From contig NZ_JAQYUS010000004.1 in NCBI RefSeq assembly GCF_030686865.1, positions 248,001 to 312,000 on the forward strand: a DNA stretch of 64,000 nucleotides, given 5' to 3'. Position numbers and translations under genes: made by a program. Under the pieces are notes generated by a model that worked only from the letters and a program-made list of their open reading frames with translations, made no database searches and was not told the DNA's origin. This stretch comes from Kaistella sp. SH40-3. Its GTDB lineage: Bacteria > Bacteroidota > Bacteroidia > Flavobacteriales > Weeksellaceae. This document shows, in pieces, positions 1 to 8,236 of this stretch. Positions within the stretch are counted from its first letter, which is position 1. Every line of letters starts with the position of its first letter.

Positions 1-239
1 GAATGAAGAAAACGATATTCTGAACCTGCTTCTACAAAAAAATGAAGTTTTTTCGCAACTAATCCTACGTCTTGAGTTAATTCTGGATTATCATTTCCGT
101 CTCTAAAACCAACTTCTACCAAATTTCCGTTGTTTTGGGAAGCATAATTTTCTGCATCTTCAAATGTTCCAAATCCTACAATTACTTCCTGATCACTCAT
201 TTGATATTTTACTAATTTTTCTGAATTATATGTTTCCAT
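1..239 (-). CDS. Hypothetical protein, N-terminal part (runs off left edge)
   Basis: An open frame reads leftward from an ATG at 239 and has no stop before the window edge, so only about 79 N-terminal residues are visible. It begins METYNSEKLVKYQMSDQEV and continues as a soluble, acidic sequence rich in Asn, Glu and Gly, with no signal peptide or membrane segment. I do not recognise the family. It is divergent from the DPP-IV gene, with about 120 AT-rich bases between the two starts. Codon use is like that of the neighbouring genes, which supports a real gene, but no function can be given. Confidence 0.6.
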   Translation of the reverse strand, partial: METYNSEKLVKYQMSDQEVIVGFGTFEDAENYASQNNGNLVEVGFRDGNDNPELTQDVGLVAKKLHFFVEAGSEYRFLH

Positions 240-332
240 AGTTAATTTTATTTAATTATTTGTTAAATAATATCAATTTTTTAGCCATTAAATACAATAA
301 TATAAAGTTTAACGAAATTTTAAGAATTTTCC

Positions 333-340
333 TATCTTTG
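333..340 (+). promoter_or_regulatory. -7 promoter box of the DPP-IV gene
   Basis: TATCTTTG matches the Bacteroidota -7 consensus TAnnTTTG and lies 20 bases before the ATG at 360. No clear TTG -33 box stands at the usual distance. Confidence 0.55.
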
Positions 341-359
341 AGATCTTATCAAATTTAAT

Positions 360-2486
360 ATGAAAAAACTCCTATTCTCAATTTCAATTTTGACTTCGGT
401 CGCTTTTTTCTCCCAAGAGATCACTTTAGATAAAATCTATTCTGGATATTATCGCGGCAAAGGGATTTCTGGAATTTCATCTCTAAAAAATGGTGAAAAT
501 TATGTGATCATTGAACAAGATGGAATTGCAAAATACTCTTATAAAACCACAAAAAAAGAAGGAAATATCGTCGACGGAAGATTTGAGTCTTATACTTTTA
601 ATGATGATGAATCTAAAATACTTTTGTTAAAACAAAGTGAACCCATTTATAGACATTCATTTTTAGGAAAATTCGATGTTAAAGATTTAAAATCAGGAAA
701 AGTATTAAACATTAATAATGGTAATTTCCTGCAAGAACCTACTTTTTCACCTGATGGGAACAAGGTTGCATTTATTGCAGATAATAACCTCTTTTATCAG
801 GATCTAAATTCTGGAAAAATAACTCAAATTACAACTGACGGAAAGAAAAATTCAATTCTGAACGGACTTGGAGATTGGGTGTATGAAGAAGAATTTGGCC
901 ATGCAAAGTTGTACGAATGGACCAAAAATTCTGATGCAATTGTTTTTGTAAAATCCAATGAATCAGCAGTTCCAGAAATGTCGATTCCTATTTATGGAAA
1001 ACAACTCTACCCTTCCGAAATGCGTTTTAAATATCCAAAAGCAGGCGAAAATAATTCGGTAGTTTCGGCTCAGTTATATCGTTTGGATTCTGCAAAGACA
1101 ATGGCTTTAGATTTAAGCAATTTCAAGAATTATTATATTCCTGATGTTTATAAAACTGCAAAAGCAGACGAAATAATTTTGATTACTTCTGAACGATTAC
1201 AGAATGCATCAGACGTTTTAAAAGTGAATACCAAAACAGGAGCGGTTACCAAATTATTTACCGAATCTGACAAAAGATGGATTGACACCGACAATGTAAC
1301 CCTGGAGTTTCTGGCAGATAATTCTTTTATTTGGGGAGCCGAAAGAGACGGGAACAGACATCTGTATTGGTACGATCAAAACGGAAAATTGAAAAAACAA
1401 ATTACGAAAGGAGATTGGGAAGTAACCAATTACTACGGATTTAATCCAAAATCGAAAGAAGTTTTTATTCAAACAACTGAGAAAGGAAGCATTAACAAAG
1501 TAGTTTCTAAAGTGAATATTGAAACTGGGAAACACACGTTAATTTCAAATCCTTCTGGAACGAACAGTGCAAACTTCAGCCAAAACTTTAATTATTTTAT
1601 TGAAACATCTTCCTCAGCAACAAATCCTTACACTTATGTTTTGAAAAATGGAGATGGAAAAACATTAAAAGAACTTGAAAATAATAACGAACAACTAAAA
1701 AAATTACAGGCAGATAATTGGGTGGCTAAGGAGTATTTTACGATTCCAAACGAAGTTGGAGATCAAATGAATGCTTGGGTAATGAAGCCAAAAGACTTTG
1801 ATCCTAATAAAAAATATCCGCTTTTCATGTTCCAATATTCCGGTCCAGGTTCACAACAGGTTACCAATGCTTGGGATATGGGTAACGGTCTATGGTTCAA
1901 CCACTTGGTTCAAAAAGGATATATTGTTGCTTGTGTTGATGGTCGGGGAACAGGTTATAAAGGAACAGAATACAAAAAGACTACTTATTTAAATTTAGGG
2001 AAATTTGAAATTGATGATCAAATTGCTGCTGCAAAATGGTTCGGAAAACAATCTTATATTAATAAAGATAGAATTGGGATTTTCGGTTGGAGTTTTGGTG
2101 GATATATGGCCAGTTTGGCTTTGACCAAAGGCGCAGACGTTTTCAAAGCAGGAATCGCAGTTGCACCAGTAACAAACTGGAGATATTACGACTCGATTTA
2201 TACCGAAAGATTCATGAGAACGCCACAAGAAAACCCTGGAGGTTATGATGATAATTCACCGACAACTTATGCTAACTTATTAAAGGGAAAATATCTTTTA
2301 ATTCATGGTACAGCCGATGACAACGTGCATTTCCAAAACTCTATGGAATTTGCAGAAGCGCTGATTCAAAACAAAAAACAGTTTGAATTTATGGCATATC
2401 CTGATAAGAACCATGGTATTTATGGTGGACAAACCAGACCGCAATTGTACCAGAAAATGACTGATTTTATAATAGAAAATCTTTAA
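360..2486 (+). CDS. Exported dipeptidyl peptidase IV (S9B family)
   Basis: Serine exopeptidase that removes X-Pro or X-Ala dipeptides from the N-terminus of peptides, presumably in the periplasm. Residues 1-19 form a signal peptide (MKKLLFSISILTSVAFFSQ). The N-terminal beta-propeller carries DWVYEEEF at 172-179, the family motif whose Glu pair holds the substrate amino group. The C-terminal alpha/beta-hydrolase domain has GWSFGG with Ser578, GTADDN with Asp653 and KNHG with His685, a complete catalytic triad. At 708 residues it is full length. Three peptide transporters follow directly, which fits digestion of peptides outside and uptake of the products. It has its own -7 box and a terminator after the stop. 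Confidence 0.95.
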   Translation: MKKLLFSISILTSVAFFSQEITLDKIYSGYYRGKGISGISSLKNGENYVIIEQDGIAKYSYKTTKKEGNIVDGRFESYTFNDDESKILLLKQSEPIYRHSFLGKFDVKDLKSGKVLNINNGNFLQEPTFSPDGNKVAFIADNNLFYQDLNSGKITQITTDGKKNSILNGLGDWVYEEEFGHAKLYEWTKNSDAIVFVKSNESAVPEMSIPIYGKQLYPSEMRFKYPKAGENNSVVSAQLYRLDSAKTMALDLSNFKNYYIPDVYKTAKADEIILITSERLQNASDVLKVNTKTGAVTKLFTESDKRWIDTDNVTLEFLADNSFIWGAERDGNRHLYWYDQNGKLKKQITKGDWEVTNYYGFNPKSKEVFIQTTEKGSINKVVSKVNIETGKHTLISNPSGTNSANFSQNFNYFIETSSSATNPYTYVLKNGDGKTLKELENNNEQLKKLQADNWVAKEYFTIPNEVGDQMNAWVMKPKDFDPNKKYPLFMFQYSGPGSQQVTNAWDMGNGLWFNHLVQKGYIVACVDGRGTGYKGTEYKKTTYLNLGKFEIDDQIAAAKWFGKQSYINKDRIGIFGWSFGGYMASLALTKGADVFKAGIAVAPVTNWRYYDSIYTERFMRTPQENPGGYDDNSPTTYANLLKGKYLLIHGTADDNVHFQNSMEFAEALIQNKKQFEFMAYPDKNHGIYGGQTRPQLYQKMTDFIIENL

Positions 2487-2510
2487 ATATCTGCTGTTTA
2501 AAACAGCTAT

Positions 2511-2534
2511 AAAAGCTCTCATAAGAGAGCTTTT
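2511..2534 (+). terminator. Terminator after the DPP-IV gene
   Basis: AAAGCTCTC and GAGAGCTTT pair around an ATAA loop and a T-rich tail follows. The DPP-IV gene and the first transporter are therefore probably separate transcripts. Confidence 0.75.
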
Positions 2535-2553
2535 ATCTTTAATCTTAATAATA

Positions 2554-2561
2554 TATATTTG
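2554..2561 (+). promoter_or_regulatory. -7 promoter box of the first POT transporter gene
   Basis: TATATTTG matches TAnnTTTG and lies 19 bases before the ATG at 2581. Confidence 0.55.
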
Positions 2562-2580
2562 CTAACATTAAAATTTGAAA

Positions 2581-4263
2581 ATGAAACAAAAAACAACCAG
2601 CAAACACCCTAAGGGTTTACCCTATCTGTTTTTTACGGAAATGTGGGAACGATTCGGTTATTATTTAATACTCGGAATTTTCGTGCTCTACATGATCGAT
2701 AGCGAAAAAGGCGGACTTGCATTTAATGATAAAAATGCGGACGATATCTTCGGAACATTTATCGCCTTAACTTATCTTACTCCGTTTCTGGGAGGTTTCC
2801 TTGCGGACAAAGTTTTAGGTTATATCAAAGCAATCTATCTTGGTGGAGCCTTAATGGGACTGGGATATTTAGGTGTTGGTTTGTTTAAAGAATTGCCACT
2901 TTTTTATGCTTCTCTCGGCTTGGTTATTTTAGGAAATGGTTTCTTTAAACCAAGTATTTCTACCCTTTTAGGAAACCTTTACAATGAAGAACCCTATAAA
3001 GGCAATAAAGATGCAGGATATAACATTTTCTATATGGGAATTAATATCGGTGCGTTTATTTGTAACATTATTGCCGCGTTCATGCGTAATAAATACGGTT
3101 GGGGACCAGCATTCATGACCGCAGGTGTCGGAATGTTTATTGGACTTTTCGTCTTTACATTGGGTAGAAAACACATTTTAGAAGCTAATATTCTAAAGCC
3201 ATCTCAAGAGGGAGACACTAAAATTTCAGATGTTTTATTAAAGGTTTTCTTACCTGCAATCATCGCTGGAGTAATAGGTTGGATGCTGCCTGGTAATATT
3301 TTTGGAAGCGATTCTACAGATGCCTTTATCTTCGCTTGTATTCCGGTAATTTACTTCTACATAATGCTTTACGTGAAAGCAAATGCAGAAGATAAAAAAC
3401 CTATTGGTGCTTTACTTGCGATTTTCGCCGTAAGTTTAATGTTTTGGGCTGTATTCAAACAGAATGGAACAGCATTGACCCGTTGGGCAAATAATTATAC
3501 AGACCGTTCGATTCCAGCCCCGTTAATAGAGCCATTAAGAGCAATTAATTTAATTGATGGAAAAGACGGAGTTCAAGGAAAAACCTATCAAATCAAAGAG
3601 GTTTCTCTTTACGATGATCAGTACAGAACGATAAAGGATGAAAGTGGAAAACCAATTAAAGAACAAGGTTTAGATATTTATTTTAGAAATATTTCGGATG
3701 CTGAGCGAGCAAAACTCGAAGCAAATCCTTGGCAGGAAGTTGCGCTTTACAATACTGAATTGTTCCAATCAATTAATCCAGCTTGGGTAATTTTACTAAC
3801 TCCTGTAGTCGTCGGATTCTTTATGTTCCTTCGGAGAAAGGGCAAAGAACCCACCACTCCTTCAAAAATTGTTCTTGGCTTGTTTATCTCCGCCTTATCG
3901 TGTTTGGTAATGGTTGGTGCCGTTTACGCTGGTAATAATGGATTGGTAAAGGTTTCTGCAATATGGTTAATCGCCTCTTATGGGGTAATTACTTTGGGAG
4001 AATTATGTTTATCGCCAATGGGATTATCGTTGGTTTCAAAACTTTCACCACCCAGAATTACAGCATTAATGATGGGAGGATTCTTCCTTTCAACTTCAAT
4101 CGGAAATAAACTGTCTGGAGTTTTAGCGAGTTTTTGGTATGAATATGATAATAAGGCATATTTCTTTATTGTCAACTTTGGTTTACTGCTTATAGCAACC
4201 ATTTTAGGTCTATCGATTTTAAAGAGACTTAATAAAATCATGAAAGAAAGAGGGATTAATTAA
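2581..4263 (+). CDS. POT/PTR2-family proton-coupled peptide transporter (copy 1)
   Basis: Inner-membrane MFS symporter for di- and tripeptides. The family ExxER motif of helix 1 is present in EMWERFGYY, and the PTR2 signatures are seen as GNGFFKPS and FYMGINIGAF, followed by about a dozen hydrophobic helices. A TTG two codons upstream is in frame, but the ATG at 2581 is preferred because it sits correctly behind a -7 box. At 560 residues it is the longest of the three copies. It has an inserted hydrophilic loop of about 70 residues in the second half (around RAINLIDGKDG to NPWQEVALYN), seen in neither neighbour. It is the first of three tandem paralogues behind the DPP-IV gene. Peptide specificity cannot be read from sequence. 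Confidence 0.93.
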   Translation: MKQKTTSKHPKGLPYLFFTEMWERFGYYLILGIFVLYMIDSEKGGLAFNDKNADDIFGTFIALTYLTPFLGGFLADKVLGYIKAIYLGGALMGLGYLGVGLFKELPLFYASLGLVILGNGFFKPSISTLLGNLYNEEPYKGNKDAGYNIFYMGINIGAFICNIIAAFMRNKYGWGPAFMTAGVGMFIGLFVFTLGRKHILEANILKPSQEGDTKISDVLLKVFLPAIIAGVIGWMLPGNIFGSDSTDAFIFACIPVIYFYIMLYVKANAEDKKPIGALLAIFAVSLMFWAVFKQNGTALTRWANNYTDRSIPAPLIEPLRAINLIDGKDGVQGKTYQIKEVSLYDDQYRTIKDESGKPIKEQGLDIYFRNISDAERAKLEANPWQEVALYNTELFQSINPAWVILLTPVVVGFFMFLRRKGKEPTTPSKIVLGLFISALSCLVMVGAVYAGNNGLVKVSAIWLIASYGVITLGELCLSPMGLSLVSKLSPPRITALMMGGFFLSTSIGNKLSGVLASFWYEYDNKAYFFIVNFGLLLIATILGLSILKRLNKIMKERGIN

Positions 4264-4287
4264 TCGCTTCAATAAAAAACAAAGGTA

Positions 4288-4313
4288 AAAGTGCTGTATC
4301 ATTCAGCACTTTT
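4288..4313 (+). terminator. Terminator after POT copy 1
   Basis: AAAAGTGCTG and CAGCACTTTT form a 10-bp stem with a short loop and end in T-rich sequence. Confidence 0.75.
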
Positions 4314-4359
4314 CTCATTTAATTACAGAATATCATTCTTCACAAAAAGAAAAAAAAAC

Positions 4360-4367
4360 TATATTTG
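4360..4367 (+). promoter_or_regulatory. -7 promoter box of the second POT transporter gene
   Basis: TATATTTG lies 31 bases before the ATG at 4399, downstream of the previous terminator, so this gene has its own promoter. Confidence 0.55.
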
Positions 4368-4398
4368 TTCCCTAATCGAAAAATAACAATTAAAAAAA

Positions 4399-5895
4399 AT
4401 GGAGACTACACAGCCGCAACAAGGACATCCTAAAGGATTATACACCTTGTTCTTTACTGAAATGTGGGAACGATTTTCCTATTATGGAATGCGTGCCTTA
4501 CTTACAATTTTTCTAACCGCTGAACTAGCGACTGGAGGTTTTGGGCTAGATCGTGCCGAATCATTATCAGTTTACGGTGTTTTTACTGCTTTAGTGTACC
4601 TTACTCCTATTTTAGGGGGTTGGTTTGCAGATAAAATCTTGGGCCAAAGAAAATCAATTATAATTGGTGGGCTGGTAATGGCGATTGGTCAGTTTATGTT
4701 AGCTGCTGGATCTTCTTTTGAATTATTTCCAGATCTTGAGACAAGAAAAAACTTGTTCTACCTAGGTTTAGGTGTTTTAATTTTAGGAAATGGATTCTTT
4801 AAACCAAATATATCAACCATCGTGGGTGATTTATATGACAATGATGATCCTAGAAAAGACGGTGCATTTACTATTTTCTATATGGGAATTAATATTGGTG
4901 CGTTTCTTTCTCCTTTTGTAGCGGGTACTTTGGGTGAAAAGGTAGGTTGGCCTTACGGTTATTTCGTAGCAGCTATAGGAATGCTTTTTGGTATTTTATG
5001 GTTTTATGCACGAAGAGGAACTTTGGGAGATAAAGGACTTCCACCAACTTATAAAGAGAAAGGTCTAACTGATTTGGTAAGAAAAGACTGGATCGATGTA
5101 TTTCTTTACACCATTGGGATTGTTGCTTTCGTTTTCTTAGTAATGTTTATATGGAATAACAGCTCCGAAACCATTCATACCATTTTGGTGTGGATCTTAG
5201 GAATAGGCGGAGTTGGATTTATCGGAACTTCCATTTTTAAAGGAACAACAGGATCTACAGAATGGACGAGAGTTTTTGTAATCTTAATATTGGCATTTTT
5301 TAATATTGTTTTCTGGGCAGGCTTTGAACAAGCGGGTGGAACATTTAATCTTTTTGCGCAAGAGAATACAGACAGAGTTGTATGGGGATTTGAAATTCCT
5401 ACCACGTGGTTCCAAAATATTAATCCAATTGTAATTGTAACAATGGCGCCTTTATTTTCAATCTTATGGGTGAAATTAGCTGCAAAAAAAATGAATCCGC
5501 GAACGCCTGTCAAATTTGCAATGGCAATGTTCATAGGTGCAATCGCTTTTTTTATTATGACCCAAGCACAAAATGGTGCAGATGCGGGCAATATTGTTAG
5601 TCCTATGTGGTTAGTGGTTGTATATACCCTTTTAACGATAGGAGAATTGATGTTATCACCTATTGGGCTATCCATGGTGACCAAACTTTCCCCAAGTAAT
5701 ATTACCTCAATTATGATGGGAGTTTGGATGGCGAGTTTGGCTTTAGGTAATTACCTTGCAGCAACTTTAGAGCAAATCTTAACTACTTATGATTTCGCTT
5801 TGTATCCATTTATTACTTATTTAATGTTGACTTCGGGAGTATGCTTACTTCTTCTTTCGCCTATATTAAATAAATTTATGAAAGGTATTCATTAA
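4399..5895 (+). CDS. POT/PTR2-family peptide transporter (copy 2)
   Basis: Second tandem peptide symporter of the inner membrane, 498 residues. It has ExxER in EMWERFSYYGMR, a PTR2 signature GNGFFKPN and the FYMGINIGAF segment shared almost word for word with copy 1. It lacks the long loop insertion of copy 1 and is close to the usual length of a bacterial POT. The start is the ATG after the A-rich stretch, with a promoter box upstream and a terminator behind, so it is transcribed alone. The divergence from copies 1 and 3 is large enough to suggest an old duplication and possibly different substrate preference, which is inference. Confidence 0.93.
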   Translation: METTQPQQGHPKGLYTLFFTEMWERFSYYGMRALLTIFLTAELATGGFGLDRAESLSVYGVFTALVYLTPILGGWFADKILGQRKSIIIGGLVMAIGQFMLAAGSSFELFPDLETRKNLFYLGLGVLILGNGFFKPNISTIVGDLYDNDDPRKDGAFTIFYMGINIGAFLSPFVAGTLGEKVGWPYGYFVAAIGMLFGILWFYARRGTLGDKGLPPTYKEKGLTDLVRKDWIDVFLYTIGIVAFVFLVMFIWNNSSETIHTILVWILGIGGVGFIGTSIFKGTTGSTEWTRVFVILILAFFNIVFWAGFEQAGGTFNLFAQENTDRVVWGFEIPTTWFQNINPIVIVTMAPLFSILWVKLAAKKMNPRTPVKFAMAMFIGAIAFFIMTQAQNGADAGNIVSPMWLVVVYTLLTIGELMLSPIGLSMVTKLSPSNITSIMMGVWMASLALGNYLAATLEQILTTYDFALYPFITYLMLTSGVCLLLLSPILNKFMKGIH

Positions 5896-5916
5896 TAGAA
5901 TATTAAATAAAATCAC

Positions 5917-5945
5917 AAAAACCATCGATAACTCGGTGGTTTTTT
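5917..5945 (+). terminator. Terminator after POT copy 2
   Basis: AAAACCATCG pairs with CGGTGGTTTT (one wobble) around a short loop and ends in a T run. Confidence 0.7.
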
Positions 5946-6046
5946 CTATTTTCGTTTGTCCAAAATTTATGAACAGCGAATATCTTGATTAAAGATTTCC
6001 TATAAATGGTTGTTCACCAACTCTAATTACAAATGACTCATTACTT

Positions 6047-7558
6047 ATGAACCTAACTCTGGAACAAATTCAGGATTTCAAAGGAAAATATCCTAAACAA
6101 ATCTGGTCACTCTTTTTCTCGGAAATGTGGGAACGTTTTTGTTTCTACGGAATGCGCGGAATGCTCGTTTTCTTTATGATTTCACAGTTGAATCTAGCTG
6201 AAAAAGAAGCCAATTTACAGTACGGTGCAACCCAGGCTTTTGTATATGCTTTTACTTTTGTGGGTGGTTTGTTCGCAGATAAAATTTTGGGATTCCGGAA
6301 ATCATTATTTTGGGGAGGGTTTTTAATGATTCTTGGAAGTATGATTTTAGCCACAAACCCACACGATTATTTCTTTCTCGGAATTTCTTTTACCGTTGTA
6401 GGAACTGGATTCTTTAAACCAAATATTTCTACCATGGTCGGTAAACTTTACAAAAAAGGCGACAACCGTACCGATGCGGGGTTTTCCCTTTTTTATGCCG
6501 GAATTAATTTAGGCGCTTTGCTCGGTGGGTACCTTTGTATCGCTATCGGAAAAGGCGAATTGCTTTCTCACTTGATCCCGGAAGGACTTCACTGGAACGT
6601 CGCTTTCGGTTTAGCAGCCCTCGTAATGATCATCAGTCTGGTTAATTTTGTTTTTACTCAAAGAAGCCTAGGTCCAATCGGACTTCAACCAGTGAAGGTT
6701 CTGAAAGATGGCCAAGAAATAGCCATGGAAAAATGGAAAGAATATGGCGTTTATGCTTTATCACTTGTTTTTATTCCAATGATTATGGTAATGGTTGCTA
6801 AAACTGAGTATACAGATTATTTCATGTACATTGTTGGTCCGCTAACATTGATTTATTTACTCTATGAAATGTCTAAAGTTAATAAACAAGAAAGAAATAA
6901 ACTTTTTGCCGCATTAATATTCATCTTATTCTCCATCATATTTTGGGGGATTTATGAACAAAGTGGAGGTTCGCTAAGTATCTTTGCCGCTCATAATTTA
7001 AATAATGATTTGCTTGGTTTAGATCCCAATGGTGTTAATAATTCTGGTGGTGCTTTTTTTATTTTATTAGTTGCTGTACCAATCGGTTTGCTCTGGATCT
7101 GGCTGAGTAAAAAGAAATTAGAGCCGAATACCATTATTAAATTCGGTTTGGGTTTTCTATTCCTGGGCTTAGGATTCTACGCAATTTATGCGACCAAATT
7201 TTTCGCAAATGCAGCCGGTATTACTTCATTAAGTTTATTCACCATCGCACTGTTTATTATTACGCTTGGTGAAATGTGCCTCTCTCCTATTGGTCTGTCA
7301 ATTATGACTAAACTTTCTACCCAGAAATTACAGGGAATGATGATGGGAATGTGGTTTTTGGCTTCTGCTTACGGACAATATGTAGCAGGACTAATTGGCG
7401 CAAATATGGCAACAGCACGTGAAAGCGCTTCTAATATAGAAAAACTACAAGCCTATACTTCTGGCTACAAAGATTTAGGTTTATATGCTGTGATAGCGGG
7501 AGTTATCTTAATATTGATTTCACCTTTAGTTAAAAAATTAATGCAGGAAGTGAGATAA
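6047..7558 (+). CDS. POT/PTR2-family peptide transporter (copy 3)
   Basis: Third tandem peptide symporter, 503 residues. It has ExxER in EMWERFCFYGMR and the PTR2 signature as GTGFFKPN, with FYAGINLGAL in place of the FYMGINIGAF of copies 1 and 2. It carries more basic loop sequence than its neighbours, for example LKDGQEIAMEKWKEYG in the central loop. The gene lies about 150 bases after copy 2 and ends 37 bases before the thioredoxin-like gene. No terminator is visible between those two, so they may be co-transcribed. Assignment to POT is firm and its substrate is unknown. Confidence 0.92.
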   Translation: MNLTLEQIQDFKGKYPKQIWSLFFSEMWERFCFYGMRGMLVFFMISQLNLAEKEANLQYGATQAFVYAFTFVGGLFADKILGFRKSLFWGGFLMILGSMILATNPHDYFFLGISFTVVGTGFFKPNISTMVGKLYKKGDNRTDAGFSLFYAGINLGALLGGYLCIAIGKGELLSHLIPEGLHWNVAFGLAALVMIISLVNFVFTQRSLGPIGLQPVKVLKDGQEIAMEKWKEYGVYALSLVFIPMIMVMVAKTEYTDYFMYIVGPLTLIYLLYEMSKVNKQERNKLFAALIFILFSIIFWGIYEQSGGSLSIFAAHNLNNDLLGLDPNGVNNSGGAFFILLVAVPIGLLWIWLSKKKLEPNTIIKFGLGFLFLGLGFYAIYATKFFANAAGITSLSLFTIALFIITLGEMCLSPIGLSIMTKLSTQKLQGMMMGMWFLASAYGQYVAGLIGANMATARESASNIEKLQAYTSGYKDLGLYAVIAGVILILISPLVKKLMQEVR

Positions 7559-7595
7559 TGTTCAATTTGGTATAAATTTAGCAATCAAGCCTAAG

Positions 7596-8129
7596 ATGAA
7601 GAAATTTGCCCTTATATTCGCATTCCTGTCCATATTCTTGGCTTCTGCTCAAGTGAACTGGATGACTTTGGAAGATGCGATTAAAGCACAGAAAACGGTT
7701 CCCAAAAAAATACTAATCGATTTTTATACCGATTGGTGTGCTCCGTGCAAAGTGATGGATAAAAACACTTACAATCATCCTATCATATCTAAGTATTTGA
7801 ATGAAAATTATTATCCCGTAAAATTTAATGCAGAAAGGAAAGAAAGTCTAAATTTATTTGGCAGAACCTTTACCAATGAAGGTTTTGTAGAGGGAAAGAC
7901 AAAAAATTCAATGCATGATTTCACTAAATATATGAATGTGAATGCAATTCCTTCCATCGTTTTTTTAGATGAAAATGCAAATCCAATCACGATTTTACAA
8001 GGTGCTTTAACGGCGAAAGAATTAGAACCTTACATGCCTTTTGTTGTTAATAACGAATTCAAAAAAATAAATTCCCGAGAGCAATGGGAAAATTATCGCA
8101 AGAAATTTAAATACAGCATTAAAGATTAA
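7596..8129 (+). CDS. Exported thioredoxin-like protein (WCAPC)
   Basis: A signal peptide (MKKFALIFAFLSIFLASAQ) is followed by a thioredoxin fold whose active site is DWCAPCK, placed after KILIDFYT as in thioredoxins. The cis-Pro element is seen in NAIPSIVFLD. At 177 residues it is longer than thioredoxin, with an insertion of about 35 residues after the first helix, as in the thioredoxin_7/DUF255-like periplasmic group. It probably acts as a thiol oxidoreductase in the periplasm. The redox partner is unknown. It may be co-transcribed with the third transporter. Confidence 0.85.
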   Translation: MKKFALIFAFLSIFLASAQVNWMTLEDAIKAQKTVPKKILIDFYTDWCAPCKVMDKNTYNHPIISKYLNENYYPVKFNAERKESLNLFGRTFTNEGFVEGKTKNSMHDFTKYMNVNAIPSIVFLDENANPITILQGALTAKELEPYMPFVVNNEFKKINSREQWENYRKKFKYSIKD

Positions 8130-8153
8130 ATCGTTCTTTAGATTAATAAACTC

Positions 8154-8185
8154 AAGACTTTCAACTATATTTTGGAAGTCTTTTT
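8154..8185 (+). terminator. Terminator after the thioredoxin-like gene
   Basis: AAGACTTTC and a near-complement GGAAGTCTT pair around an AT-rich loop and are followed by a T run. Confidence 0.6.
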
Positions 8186-8236
8186 AATTTTAACGAAATT
8201 CGCTCCTGAACTACAAACAAGCAATAACTTCACAAC

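Noticed and set aside
5175..5684. 169-codon frame antisense to POT copy 2
   Set aside because: Shadow of a clear transporter gene.
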